Source of the DNA: Marinobacter sp. ATCH36
GTDB lineage: Bacteria; Pseudomonadota; Gammaproteobacteria; Pseudomonadales; Oleiphilaceae
DNA: 64,000 nt
Assembly (NCBI RefSeq): GCF_023555055.1
Contig: NZ_JAMJPL010000009.1
Location: 1-64,000, forward strand
Reading direction: 5' to 3'
A program made the translations under genes and the position numbers. The notes beneath the pieces are model-generated. The model was not told the DNA's origin. It was given only the letters and a program-made list of their open reading frames with translations, and made no database searches. Below are positions 24,288 to 32,981 of this stretch, in pieces (the first letter of the stretch is position 1; every line of letters begins with the position of its first letter).

Positions 24288-25283
24288 ATGACGACTTTCG
24301 ACTGGCGGGAGTGTTCTGCCCCGCTATTTGATGATCTCGATTCTCGCGGACTTGAACACTGGCGAATCCTGCTACAGCAACAACTTCATCAACGCTTTGA
24401 TGAAAACCCTCACGGCGATATCGCCCGCTGGATGGAGGCACTGGCGACACTGCCAGCCATCCCTGCGGTGACGGCGGACCTCAACCGGTCCGCCATTTCC
24501 CTGAGTACGGACAAGCCATTACCACCGGACAAAGCCGAAAAACTGGAACAGGGACTGCGCGGGCTTATGCCCTGGCGCAAAGGCCCGTTTGAATTTTTTG
24601 GCACCTATATCGATACTGAGTGGCGTTCAGACTGGAAATGGGACCGGGTATCGCCCTATCTGTCGGACCTGAGCGGGCGGCAAATACTGGATGTAGGCTG
24701 CGGTTCCGGTTATCACTGCTGGCGCATGCTGGGTGAAGGCGCCAGTCGGGTCATAGGGATCGATCCGGGGCTGTTGTTCCTGTTCCAGTTCCTGAGCGTC
24801 AAAGGCTATATCAGCCCGGAGCAGCGCATTGACCTGCTACCGATACGGGTCGAGGACCTGCCACCGAAACTGGAAGCCTTCGACACCACCTTCTCCATGG
24901 GTGTGCTCTACCACCGCCGCTCACCACTCGACCATCTTCTGGAATTGAAAGATACCCTTCGCCCGGGTGGTGAACTGGTATTGGAAACGCTGATTGTAGA
25001 TGGCCCGGAAGGTTACAGCCTGATGCCGGAGGATCGCTACGGCCGAATGCGGAATGTGTGGTTCCTGCCCAGTTGCGATACGTTGCTGCGATGGCTGGAC
25101 CGGACCGGTTTCCGCAACGCCCGTGTGGTGGACGTCACAGAAACCACTATTGAGGAGCAGCGCAGCACGGACTGGATGCGGTTTCAGTCGCTACGGGACT
25201 TTCTGGACCCGGACGACCCGACGCAAACCGTCGAAGGCTATCCCGGCCCGAAGAGAGCGACCGTTGTCGCGGACAAGCCCTGA
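24288..25283 (+). CDS. cmoB: tRNA U34 carboxymethyltransferase
   Basis: A 331-aa SAM-fold enzyme transferring the carboxymethyl group from carboxy-SAM to hydroxyuridine 34 of tRNAs, forming the wobble base cmo5U. Motif I is ILDVGCGSGYHCWRML; FSMGVLYHRRSPLDHL is conserved. It forms a two-gene unit with cmoA. Its last codons form one arm of a hairpin shared with the converging purA end. Confidence 0.96.
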   Translation: MTTFDWRECSAPLFDDLDSRGLEHWRILLQQQLHQRFDENPHGDIARWMEALATLPAIPAVTADLNRSAISLSTDKPLPPDKAEKLEQGLRGLMPWRKGPFEFFGTYIDTEWRSDWKWDRVSPYLSDLSGRQILDVGCGSGYHCWRMLGEGASRVIGIDPGLLFLFQFLSVKGYISPEQRIDLLPIRVEDLPPKLEAFDTTFSMGVLYHRRSPLDHLLELKDTLRPGGELVLETLIVDGPEGYSLMPEDRYGRMRNVWFLPSCDTLLRWLDRTGFRNARVVDVTETTIEEQRSTDWMRFQSLRDFLDPDDPTQTVEGYPGPKRATVVADKP

Positions 25284-25299
25284 AGTTTGCCGCGACAAC
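25263..25299. terminator. Hairpin shared by converging cmoB and purA
   Basis: Perfect 10-bp arms GTTGTCGCGG/CCGCGACAAC (25263-25272 and 25290-25299). The left arm is inside the cmoB coding sequence. It could act as a terminator for either direction, though no U-run follows. Confidence 0.5.
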
Positions 25300-25308
25300 G
25301 CTGACGAT

Positions 25309-26604
25309 TTACTCGCCGAAGGGGTGGCGGAGAATGACGGTTTCAACCCGGTCAGGACCGGTGGAGATAATATCGATAGGCGCTTCAATCTGCTCCTCCA
25401 GGAAGCGGATATAAGCCCGGGCATTTTCCGGCATCTGATCCAGACCAGTCAGTCCCACGGTGCTCTCCTGCCAACCGGGCAACTCCACATACACCGGCTC
25501 GATATCCTTATAGGCATCGCAGCCAATGGGTGGGCGGGTGATTTCGCCATTCGGCGTTTTATAGCCGATACATACCTTCACCGTGTCCATTCCGTCCAGA
25601 ACGTCCAGTTTGGTGAGACAGATACCGGACACACTGTTGATCTGGATGGCATGACGCAGCGCCACGGCATCAAACCAGCCACAACGCCGTGCACGACCAG
25701 TGGTAGTGCCAATCTCATTACCCTTCACCGCCAGGTGCTGGCCCATGTCGTCGAAAAGCTCCGTCGGGAACGGGCCCGCGCCTACCCGGGTGGTGTAGGC
25801 CTTGGTAATACCTAGCACGTAATCCAGAAACATGGGCCCGAAACCGGACCCGGTAGCGGTGCCGCCCGCCGTCGTGTTGGATGATGTGACATAGGGGTAG
25901 GTTCCCAGGTCGATATCCAGCAGTGAGCCCTGGGCACCCTCGAACAGGATCGGCTCCCCACGCTTGCGCAGATCATGAAGAATATCCGTCACGTCGGCGG
26001 ACATCGGCAGAATTTCCTCGCCCATGGACATGAGTTCAGCAAAAGCCTGGTCAATATCCTCGGGCTCTTCGCGGAAATACTCTGTCAGCACAAAATTGTG
26101 GTAGGACATGATTTCGCGCAGCTTCTCTTTGAAACTTTGCGGATCACACAGGTCGCCAAGTCGAACGCCTCGACGGGAAACCTTGTCTTCATAGGCCGGA
26201 CCAATGCCACGACCGGTCGTGCCAATCTTGTCCACGCCGCGGGCACGTTCCCGGGCCTGATCAATACGAACGTGGGTCTTTAGGATAACGGGGCACGCAA
26301 GGCTGATCTTCAGCCGGTCACGCACAGCAACGCCGTTGCCCTCTAGTTCCCGGACTTCTTTCAGCAGCGCTTCCGGGGAGAGAACCACGCCGTTGCCAAT
26401 CAGGCACTGGACGTCCTGGCGCAGGATGCCGGAGGGGATCAGGTGAAGAGCAGTTTTCTTACCTTCAATAACCAGAGTGTGGCCAGCGTTATGTCCGCCC
26501 TGAAAACGCACCACGGCAGCGACCTTGTCGGTCAGCAGATCAACAATCTTGCCCTTTCCTTCGTCACCCCATTGGGTGCCCAGCACTACAACGTTTTTAC
26601 CCAT
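25309..26604 (-). CDS. purA: Adenylosuccinate synthetase
   Basis: A 431-aa GTP-dependent enzyme making adenylosuccinate from IMP and aspartate in AMP synthesis. The P-loop is GTQWGDEGKGKIVDLL; the catalytic aspartate and histidine lie in it and in GGHNAGHT. The switch segment GTTGRGIGPAYEDK is present. It lies 84 bp downstream of hisZ on the same strand, the order found in many Gammaproteobacteria. Confidence 0.97.
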   Translation of the reverse strand: MGKNVVVLGTQWGDEGKGKIVDLLTDKVAAVVRFQGGHNAGHTLVIEGKKTALHLIPSGILRQDVQCLIGNGVVLSPEALLKEVRELEGNGVAVRDRLKISLACPVILKTHVRIDQARERARGVDKIGTTGRGIGPAYEDKVSRRGVRLGDLCDPQSFKEKLREIMSYHNFVLTEYFREEPEDIDQAFAELMSMGEEILPMSADVTDILHDLRKRGEPILFEGAQGSLLDIDLGTYPYVTSSNTTAGGTATGSGFGPMFLDYVLGITKAYTTRVGAGPFPTELFDDMGQHLAVKGNEIGTTTGRARRCGWFDAVALRHAIQINSVSGICLTKLDVLDGMDTVKVCIGYKTPNGEITRPPIGCDAYKDIEPVYVELPGWQESTVGLTGLDQMPENARAYIRFLEEQIEAPIDIISTGPDRVETVILRHPFGE

Positions 26605-26688
26605 GACTCTCTCTCAGCGCGGCTTCGCCGGTCGACGAATTATCCGCAGTTATACCTGTAAATGTGAGTGGCTCGGTACCCGTTGGTA

Positions 26689-27870
26689 TCAGCCCAGCTG
26701 CTCTACGACCCACTGGCCGTCACGTTTCACCAGAACCCGATCGCAATTGCGGGATCGCGGATCAACGCTTTCGTCCTCAGGCAAAGCCCTGACAACGGTT
26801 TCCGTCATTCGTAATCCGGAGATAACGCCGTCAAGCGCGGAATCCCGCTGTGCGGGAGCCCAGATTGACTTGCCCGCCGGCCGGGGCCGCCGCCCGAGGG
26901 ATACAAGGGCGCGAATATCCAGACTGAACCCGGTAGCAGGACGCGCCCGGCCAAAGTCACTGCCGATGGCATCGTAACGGCCACCTTTAGCCACCGCATC
27001 GCCATGGCCCGGCACATAGGCCGCAAAGACCAGACCGGTGTGGTAGTTGTATCCGCGAAGCTCACAGAAGTCGAAACCAAAGCTCACTTCCGGATAGTTT
27101 TCAGCCAGCATCTCCGCCACCCGATCCAACTGCTCCAGCGCCTGAACAAGCGGCTTTGGCGCACCCTCAAGAATGCGCCTGGCCTCGGCCAGAGCTTCCC
27201 GGCCACCACTGACCCTTGCCAGCTCACGCAGCATGCTACCAGCGGAACCCGGCGCGCAATCAGCCAGCAGCCGATCCAGCTCAGGTACCGATTTGCGGCC
27301 CATGGCATCAAAGATGGCCGCTCCGGTTTCGCGGTCGAAGCCAGCCTCGCCCACCAGAGCCTCATAGATAGCCACATGAGCCAGGTCCAGGTGAATTTTC
27401 GGCAGGCCGGATACCCGCAGTGTCTCCAGCATCAGACTGATCACTTCCATATCCGCCGACTCGGACGCACTGCCAAACAGCTCGCAGCCAGCCTGAATCG
27501 GGGTTCGCCCGGTCAGCATGTGGCGTGGTCGGGTGTGCAGAACATGACCTGCATAACACAGCCGGGTAATACCCTCCTGACCGAGCGTATGCGCATCGAT
27601 ACGGGCTGCCTGGGGCGTCATATCTGCCCTCAGCCCCATCATCCGGCCGGTCAGCTGGTCGGTGAGCTTGAAGGTCTGGAGTTCGAGGTCATGTCCTGTG
27701 CCGGTAAACAGCGACTCAAGATATTCGATCAATGGAGGGATAACCAGCTGGTAGCCCCAGTGCTGGCAGGTATCCATTACATCCCGACGCAGGGATTCAA
27801 TCTGTCCAGCCAGTGGCGGAAGGATATCTTCCACGCCATCTGGCAGTAGCCAGCGGTCAGATACTGTCAT
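26689..27870 (-). CDS. hisZ: ATP phosphoribosyltransferase regulatory subunit HisZ
   Basis: A 393-aa HisRS-like paralogue without aminoacylation function that activates short-form HisG in histidine synthesis. It has class II synthetase-type motifs (ADMTPQAARIDAH and a GGRYDAIGSDFG-like motif 3 region). The start ATG 27870 matches the family N-terminus (DRWLLPDGVEDILPP); the open frame continues 45 bases upstream without similarity. A hisG of the short type must lie elsewhere. Confidence 0.92.
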   Translation of the reverse strand: MTVSDRWLLPDGVEDILPPLAGQIESLRRDVMDTCQHWGYQLVIPPLIEYLESLFTGTGHDLELQTFKLTDQLTGRMMGLRADMTPQAARIDAHTLGQEGITRLCYAGHVLHTRPRHMLTGRTPIQAGCELFGSASESADMEVISLMLETLRVSGLPKIHLDLAHVAIYEALVGEAGFDRETGAAIFDAMGRKSVPELDRLLADCAPGSAGSMLRELARVSGGREALAEARRILEGAPKPLVQALEQLDRVAEMLAENYPEVSFGFDFCELRGYNYHTGLVFAAYVPGHGDAVAKGGRYDAIGSDFGRARPATGFSLDIRALVSLGRRPRPAGKSIWAPAQRDSALDGVISGLRMTETVVRALPEDESVDPRSRNCDRVLVKRDGQWVVEQLG

Positions 27871-28001
27871 GAGATTCGGTTGTCCGTTCTGCCCCATGGC
27901 AAGAACTGCGGCCACGGGATTGCACAGGATTTATGGCGATGTCCGGGAAAAGATGAAAACCCGAACCAAAACCGGCAGAATTTTACACTGTTGGCAGGCA
28001 C

Positions 28002-28033
28002 AAAAAAACCGGAATACCCAGTATTCCGGTTTT
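28002..28033 (-). terminator. Intrinsic terminator of the nnr-hflC superoperon
   Basis: A perfect 10-bp stem ACCGGAATAC/GTATTCCGGT with a 3-base loop, followed on the minus strand by seven U residues. It lies 20 bp beyond the hflC stop. Confidence 0.92.
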
Positions 28034-28052
28034 GTGGTCAACATGACGTCGA

Positions 28053-28931
28053 TTAGCGGCTTCCCTGGGGATCCTTGAGGAACCTGAGGAACTCACTGTC
28101 GGTATCGATCACCATGATGTCGTCTTCGTTCGCAAACGTGTTCTGGTAGGCTTCAAGGCTACGATAGAAGCTGTAGAACTCGCTGTCCGAGCCGTAGGCA
28201 TTAGCGTAGATCTGTGCGGCCTCGGCATCGCCCTCGCCTCGCATTTCCTCCGCTGCGGCAAACGCCTCTGCCAGAATCACCGTACGCTGTCGATCTGCAT
28301 CGGCACGGATACCTTCCGCCAGCTCCTGACCCCGGGAACGGAACTCCTGGGCCAGCTTCTCACGCTCAGTCGCCATCCGTCGGAACACGTTCTGGCTGAC
28401 CTGACCGGGGAATTCAATGGCCTTGACGCGGATATCCACCACTTCAATGCCGAACTCCTTCTGCGCAGTTTCGTTCACGCGGTCGCGCAGGGTGTTCATC
28501 AGCTCATCGCGTTGGCCGGATACCACTTCCACCATGGTGCGAACACCGAACTCATCGCGCAAGCCATTGTCCACGCGGGACAGAAGTAGCTCGGATGCAC
28601 GGTATTCATCACCACCAGTAGCACGATAGAACTGGTCCACATCACGAATTTTCCAGGCGATGTAGGAGTCCACATCCAAAGGCTTCTTCTCGATAGTCAG
28701 GTACTGACGCGACGGAAGATCAGTTGTCAACAAACGGATATCAAATTCACGGACCTGGTCGATCACCGGCACCTTGAAATGAAGTCCTGCCCTAATATCC
28801 GTTTCAACCAGTTCACCAAACCGCAACAACACACCGCGGTGGGTTTCCGGAATAATGTACACACTGGAAAGCACTACCAACACGACGATCAGGGCGCCTG
28901 CAAGGCCCACAATGCTTTTGGGTCCCATCAT
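28053..28931 (-). CDS. hflC: FtsH modulator HflC
   Basis: A 292-aa SPFH/band-7 inner-membrane protein that with HflK forms the cage around FtsH. One N-terminal transmembrane helix (about residues 7-25) is followed by the SPFH domain (HRGVLLRFGELVETD) and a long coiled coil rich in Ala, Glu and Arg. The start overlaps the hflK stop by one base (TAATG). It is the last gene of the superoperon. Confidence 0.95.
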   Translation of the reverse strand: MMGPKSIVGLAGALIVVLVVLSSVYIIPETHRGVLLRFGELVETDIRAGLHFKVPVIDQVREFDIRLLTTDLPSRQYLTIEKKPLDVDSYIAWKIRDVDQFYRATGGDEYRASELLLSRVDNGLRDEFGVRTMVEVVSGQRDELMNTLRDRVNETAQKEFGIEVVDIRVKAIEFPGQVSQNVFRRMATEREKLAQEFRSRGQELAEGIRADADRQRTVILAEAFAAAEEMRGEGDAEAAQIYANAYGSDSEFYSFYRSLEAYQNTFANEDDIMVIDTDSEFLRFLKDPQGSR

Positions 28932-30133
28932 TATCTACTCCTCCGAACGCCCGAATCCTGTCTGCCGCGCAGCTCCTGAATCACCTGGTCTGACAGGGTT
29001 TTGATATCGATGTCGCTGTCGCCTGAGCTACCGGAACTGTTGCGGTTGCCGGTGCTTCCACCAGAGCGGTTGGTCAACCTGTCCAGAGGCAGATACATCA
29101 TGTTGTCGCTGCTCTGGGTGTCCACCAATACCTTGCTGGTTCTCGACAGCACACCCTCAAGCGCCTGAATATACATACGTTCACGTGTCACTTCCGGCGC
29201 TGACTCGTAAACACCGAGTACCGCGAGGAAGCGTGACGTTTCACCACGGGCGCGCTCGGTCACTTCTTCCTTGTACGCCGAGGCTTCCTCGGTCAGGCGC
29301 TGGGCGCGACCACGGGCTTCGGGAACAACCTTGTTGCGATAGGTTTCGGCTTCTTCCTTGAGCTGCTGCTCATCTTCTCGGGCACGCTGAACTTCCCGGA
29401 ATGCGTCCTGCACCGCGTCGGGGGGCTGTGTGCTTTCCACGTTAACCCGAACGATTGACAACCCGGTGCCATATGCCTCAAGAAAGGTCTGCAGACGCTG
29501 TTCGACGCGAACGGCCAGCTCGGCACGCCCCTCGGTCAGGACATCGTCAAGAGTCGCGCTGCCAACCTCATGGCGCAGGGCACTATCGGTCGCAAACGCC
29601 AACGCCTGGTTGGAGTCACGAACATTGAGCACATAGGCTCGGGCGTCGCCAACACGATATTGAACCTGAAGGTCTACTGACACGAGATTCTCATCCTGGG
29701 TCAACATCTGCCCGGTGGATTCCGCGTTCCGCACGTTGGTTACCCTTACCAGATTGACGTTGTCGATCAACGGAACCTTGAAACGCAGCCCGGGCTGCTC
29801 AGTTCGACTGAACTCACCGAAGCGCAGCACGACCGCTCGTTCCTGTTCGTTCACAGTGTAGAAGGACTGAAACACAACATAGCCAACGAAAATAATGGCC
29901 GCCAGAGCAAGAATTGCACCGAAACCGCCGGCACTGCCTCCGCCACCGGAGGATGGTCCGCCGTTGCCGCCAGACTTCTTGCCTTTACCTCCCAGCAACT
30001 GGTTGAGTTTGTCCAAACCTTTTTTCAGCGCCTCGTCGAGGTCTGGCGGCCCCTGATCATTGCCGCCACGACCACCACCGGTACCCCAGGGATCATTGTC
30101 ATTACGATTTCCACCCGGTTCATTCCAGGCCAT
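28931..30133 (-). CDS. hflK: FtsH modulator HflK
   Basis: A 400-aa partner of HflC. The N-terminal Gly- and Asp-rich cytoplasmic tail (MAWNEPGGNRND) precedes a transmembrane helix near residues 80-100, the SPFH domain (NEQERAVVLRFGEF) and a coiled coil, and the protein ends in a Ser/Gly-rich tail. The start ATG 30133 has GGAG upstream and matches the family MAWNEPG start; the open frame extends 36 bases further. Confidence 0.95.
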   Translation of the reverse strand: MAWNEPGGNRNDNDPWGTGGGRGGNDQGPPDLDEALKKGLDKLNQLLGGKGKKSGGNGGPSSGGGGSAGGFGAILALAAIIFVGYVVFQSFYTVNEQERAVVLRFGEFSRTEQPGLRFKVPLIDNVNLVRVTNVRNAESTGQMLTQDENLVSVDLQVQYRVGDARAYVLNVRDSNQALAFATDSALRHEVGSATLDDVLTEGRAELAVRVEQRLQTFLEAYGTGLSIVRVNVESTQPPDAVQDAFREVQRAREDEQQLKEEAETYRNKVVPEARGRAQRLTEEASAYKEEVTERARGETSRFLAVLGVYESAPEVTRERMYIQALEGVLSRTSKVLVDTQSSDNMMYLPLDRLTNRSGGSTGNRNSSGSSGDSDIDIKTLSDQVIQELRGRQDSGVRRSR

Positions 30134-30211
30134 AGTTTTCTCCGTTCCAAACGAGTCTGATGGCTGCAAATACTAGGGATTTATAAGTTCCCCGGCAATA
30201 GCACAGCCTTC

Positions 30212-31510
30212 TTATATACGTTGTTCGTCAAGCTTTACGTCTTTTTCTTGCATGCCGGCCCGGCTCAATAGCTGCAACCAGTCGCGGTACTGCAGGCGAA
30301 CTTCGATAATAGAGTCGCCATCTTCCCGGTGATCTTCGCTGAGCACGGACCCTGCCTGATGCAAAAGCGATCGGAGCTTGCCATCAACCGGGCCCAACAC
30401 CAAAAAGCGGTGAATTACATCTTCCGCAAGCCGCTCCACGATGGTATCAAACAAACCTTCAAGCCCCGCCCCGGTAACCGCTGAAACCCAGGCTCGTACC
30501 GGGATGCCGTCCTCGTTACGCTCAATTCGGGGCTCGAAATTGTCCAGCAGGTCAATTTTATTGAACACCTGCAACACAGGGATTTCATCCGCCCCGATTT
30601 CCGCCAACACCTCTTCAACCTGCTCCATATTCTCTTCCCGCCGGTTGTCGTGGCAGTCGATGATATGGAGGAGAATGGATGCTTCCGTTGTTTCTTCCAG
30701 AGTGGCGCGGAAGGCTTCAACCAGTTTATGTGGCAGGTGACGGATAAACCCCACGGTATCGGCCATTACGACCGGCCCGATGTCCGGAAGTTCCAACCGC
30801 CGAAGCGTGGGGTCCAGGGTGGCAAACAACTGGTCGGCCGCATAAACGGTGGAGGTGGTGATCCGGTTGAATAGCGTGGATTTTCCCGCATTGGTATAAC
30901 CCACCAGCGAAACGGTGGGGATATCCGCGCGCTTACGGGCCCTGCGGCCCTGGTTGCGCTGTTTGCGAACCTTTTCCAGCCGGCGGTGGATGGACTTTAT
31001 CCGCTCTCTCAGCAGGCGTCGGTCCGTTTCCAGCTGGGTTTCGCCCGGGCCTCGCAGCCCGATACCACCTTTCTGGCGCTCCAGGTGGGTCCAGCCCCGA
31101 ATCAGCCGGGTAGACATGTGCTCCAGCTGGGCAAGCTCTACCTGGAGCTTGCCCTCATGGGTGCGGGCGCGCTGGGCAAAAATATCCAGGATCACCCCGG
31201 TGCGATCAAGAACCCGACACTGCAATTCGCGCTCAATATTGCGTTCCTGGCTGGGACTGAGGGCATGATTGAACAGCACTACATCAGCTTCGTTCGCGGT
31301 CACCGCGTCACGAATTTCTTCCAGTTTGCCCTCGCCTACGAACAGCCTCGGGCTGGGCTGTTTGCGGGAGCCGGTAACAACACCAACCGGCTCAACCCCG
31401 GCGGACCAGACCAGTTCGCGAAATTCGCCCAGATCCTCGGACTCTTCATGGGAGGAAAACTCAATGTGAACGAGAATCGCCCGCTCACCAACATCGGGAC
31501 GCTCAAACAA
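30212..31510 (-). CDS. hflX: Ribosome-splitting GTPase HflX
   Basis: A 432-aa Obg-related GTPase that rescues stalled ribosomes under stress. The N-terminal HflX domain is followed by the G domain: P-loop GYTNAGKSTLFN, switch DTVGFIRHLPHKLVEAF and NKIDLLD. The start is TTG at 31510; it matches the conserved family N-terminus (MFERPDVGERAILVHIEF). The rare start plus the hairpin between hfq and hflX should keep its output below that of hfq. Confidence 0.95.
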   Translation of the reverse strand: MFERPDVGERAILVHIEFSSHEESEDLGEFRELVWSAGVEPVGVVTGSRKQPSPRLFVGEGKLEEIRDAVTANEADVVLFNHALSPSQERNIERELQCRVLDRTGVILDIFAQRARTHEGKLQVELAQLEHMSTRLIRGWTHLERQKGGIGLRGPGETQLETDRRLLRERIKSIHRRLEKVRKQRNQGRRARKRADIPTVSLVGYTNAGKSTLFNRITTSTVYAADQLFATLDPTLRRLELPDIGPVVMADTVGFIRHLPHKLVEAFRATLEETTEASILLHIIDCHDNRREENMEQVEEVLAEIGADEIPVLQVFNKIDLLDNFEPRIERNEDGIPVRAWVSAVTGAGLEGLFDTIVERLAEDVIHRFLVLGPVDGKLRSLLHQAGSVLSEDHREDGDSIIEVRLQYRDWLQLLSRAGMQEKDVKLDEQRI

Positions 31511-31572
31511 GTAACAAAAACTCCGGTTCAGTCAGGTTGTAACAATCAACACCGCCACGCACAAAACAAACG

Positions 31573-31615
31573 CCCGCGGCCCTCCATGCCTGTTCAGGCC
31601 TGAAGGGAGCGCGGG
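31573..31615 (-). terminator. Hairpin between hfq and hflX (probable attenuator)
   Basis: A long imperfect stem with CCCGCG/CGCGGG ends, CCCT/AGGG middle and CCTG/CAGG tip. On the minus strand it is followed by a U-rich stretch (GTTTGTTTTG). It probably terminates part of the transcription leaving hfq. Confidence 0.55.
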
Positions 31616-31641
31616 TTTTAATGCCGGCAGTACCGGGCAGA

Positions 31642-31890
31642 TCAGTCCTCAGATTCTTCCCCACCTGGTGCCTGCGGCGGTATGCGAACATTCCGTGCGG
31701 GAACCACTGTGGAAATGGCGTGCTTGTAGACCATCTGGCTGACAGTGTTTTTCAGCAAAATCACGAACTGGTCGAAAGACTCAATCTGGCCCTGAAGCTT
31801 GATGCCGTTGACCAGAAAGATAGAAACCGGAATGCGTTCCTTGCGCAATGCATTAAGGTAAGGGTCTTGTAGAGAGTGCCCTTTTGACAT
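31642..31890 (-). CDS. hfq: RNA chaperone Hfq
   Basis: An 82-aa Sm-like hexameric protein that pairs small RNAs with mRNAs. It starts MSKGHSLQDPYLNALRKE; Sm1 is VNGIKLQGQIESFDQF and Sm2 is YKHAISTVVP. The C-terminal tail is short, of the Pseudomonas type. The start ATG 31890 has AGGAG upstream. It lies 40 bp downstream of miaA. Confidence 0.98.
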   Translation of the reverse strand: MSKGHSLQDPYLNALRKERIPVSIFLVNGIKLQGQIESFDQFVILLKNTVSQMVYKHAISTVVPARNVRIPPQAPGGEESED

Positions 31891-31930
31891 GTGTATTCTC
31901 CTGTTTATAAGTAAAAGCAGATCGTCAGTT

Positions 31931-32974
31931 TCAAGATTTAAATGTGGTGCGATATTCAATAATTTTCAAGGCAGTGTCTGAGATAAGTTTGTCATCACTA
32001 TCCAGCCAGTCCAAACCGGACCATTTCCGCAACCAGGTCAGCTGTCGCTTGGCAAGCTGCCGGGTCGCGGCAGATCCTTTCTCCACCATGGTGTTGTAAT
32101 CACAATCACCTGCCAGATAGGACCACGCCTGGCGGTACCCGACACAGCGTATGGATGACAGGCCGGGATGCAAATCGCCCCTGGCCACCAGTGCCCTGAC
32201 CTCATCAAGAAAACCGGTATCCAGCATTAGCTGAAAACGCCGATTGATTCTTTCATGGAGCACCCGCCTGTCAGCGGGAGCCATCGCAAGCTGAACCACA
32301 GTATACGGAAGACACGGCGTTTCGTCTGCCTGCCATCGGGTGAAATAGGTGTAATCCTCAACACCGACCCGCTGTTGATCGCCAGTAGCCGCCTGCTTGC
32401 CCGATTTATCCTCCCATAGCGAGGAAATAGGCCGCCCCGTCAATCGAATTACCTCAAGAGCCCTGACCAGTCGTTGCCGGTTATTCTGGTGAATCAGCCT
32501 GGCGGCCACCGGGTCCAGCTCTTCCAGCTCACGATGCAAAGCCCCCCAACCCTTTTCCAGGGCCTCCTGCTCCAGAGCCCGCCGGGTATGAGGATCAGCA
32601 GATGGCAGATCAGACATGCCGTGAAGCAGTGCCTTGAAGTACATCATAGTGCCGCCCACCAGCAGCGGTATCCGACCGGCTGAGGTAATGTCGGCCATTT
32701 CACGCAGGGCGTCGCGGCGAAAATCCGCAGCTGAGTAGGTATCGGCAGGATCACAGATATCAATTAACCGGTGAGGGGCACGGGCAAGCTCCTCCCGGGA
32801 AGGTTTCGCGGTGCCGATGTCCATGCCCTGATAAATCATCGCCGAATCAACACTGACGATATCGCAGGGCATGCGGCGGCAAAGCTCAATGGCCAGATCG
32901 GTCTTGCCGGAGGCGGTTGGGCCCATCAGACATATGGCCGGAGGCCTGGCGCCATCGTTGGTGGTTGCTGTCAT
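31931..32974 (-). CDS. miaA: tRNA dimethylallyltransferase
   Basis: A 347-aa enzyme adding dimethylallyl to A37 of tRNAs reading U-starting codons. P-loop LMGPTASGKTDLA; further motifs SVDSAMIYQGMDIGTAKPS and RIPLLVGGTMMYFKALL. The start ATG 32974 matches the family; upstream in-frame sequence belongs to mutL. It lies 7 bp downstream of the mutL stop. Confidence 0.96.
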   Translation of the reverse strand: MTATTNDGARPPAICLMGPTASGKTDLAIELCRRMPCDIVSVDSAMIYQGMDIGTAKPSREELARAPHRLIDICDPADTYSAADFRRDALREMADITSAGRIPLLVGGTMMYFKALLHGMSDLPSADPHTRRALEQEALEKGWGALHRELEELDPVAARLIHQNNRQRLVRALEVIRLTGRPISSLWEDKSGKQAATGDQQRVGVEDYTYFTRWQADETPCLPYTVVQLAMAPADRRVLHERINRRFQLMLDTGFLDEVRALVARGDLHPGLSSIRCVGYRQAWSYLAGDCDYNTMVEKGSAATRQLAKRQLTWLRKWSGLDWLDSDDKLISDTALKIIEYRTTFKS

Positions 32975-32981
32975 AAAGGCG

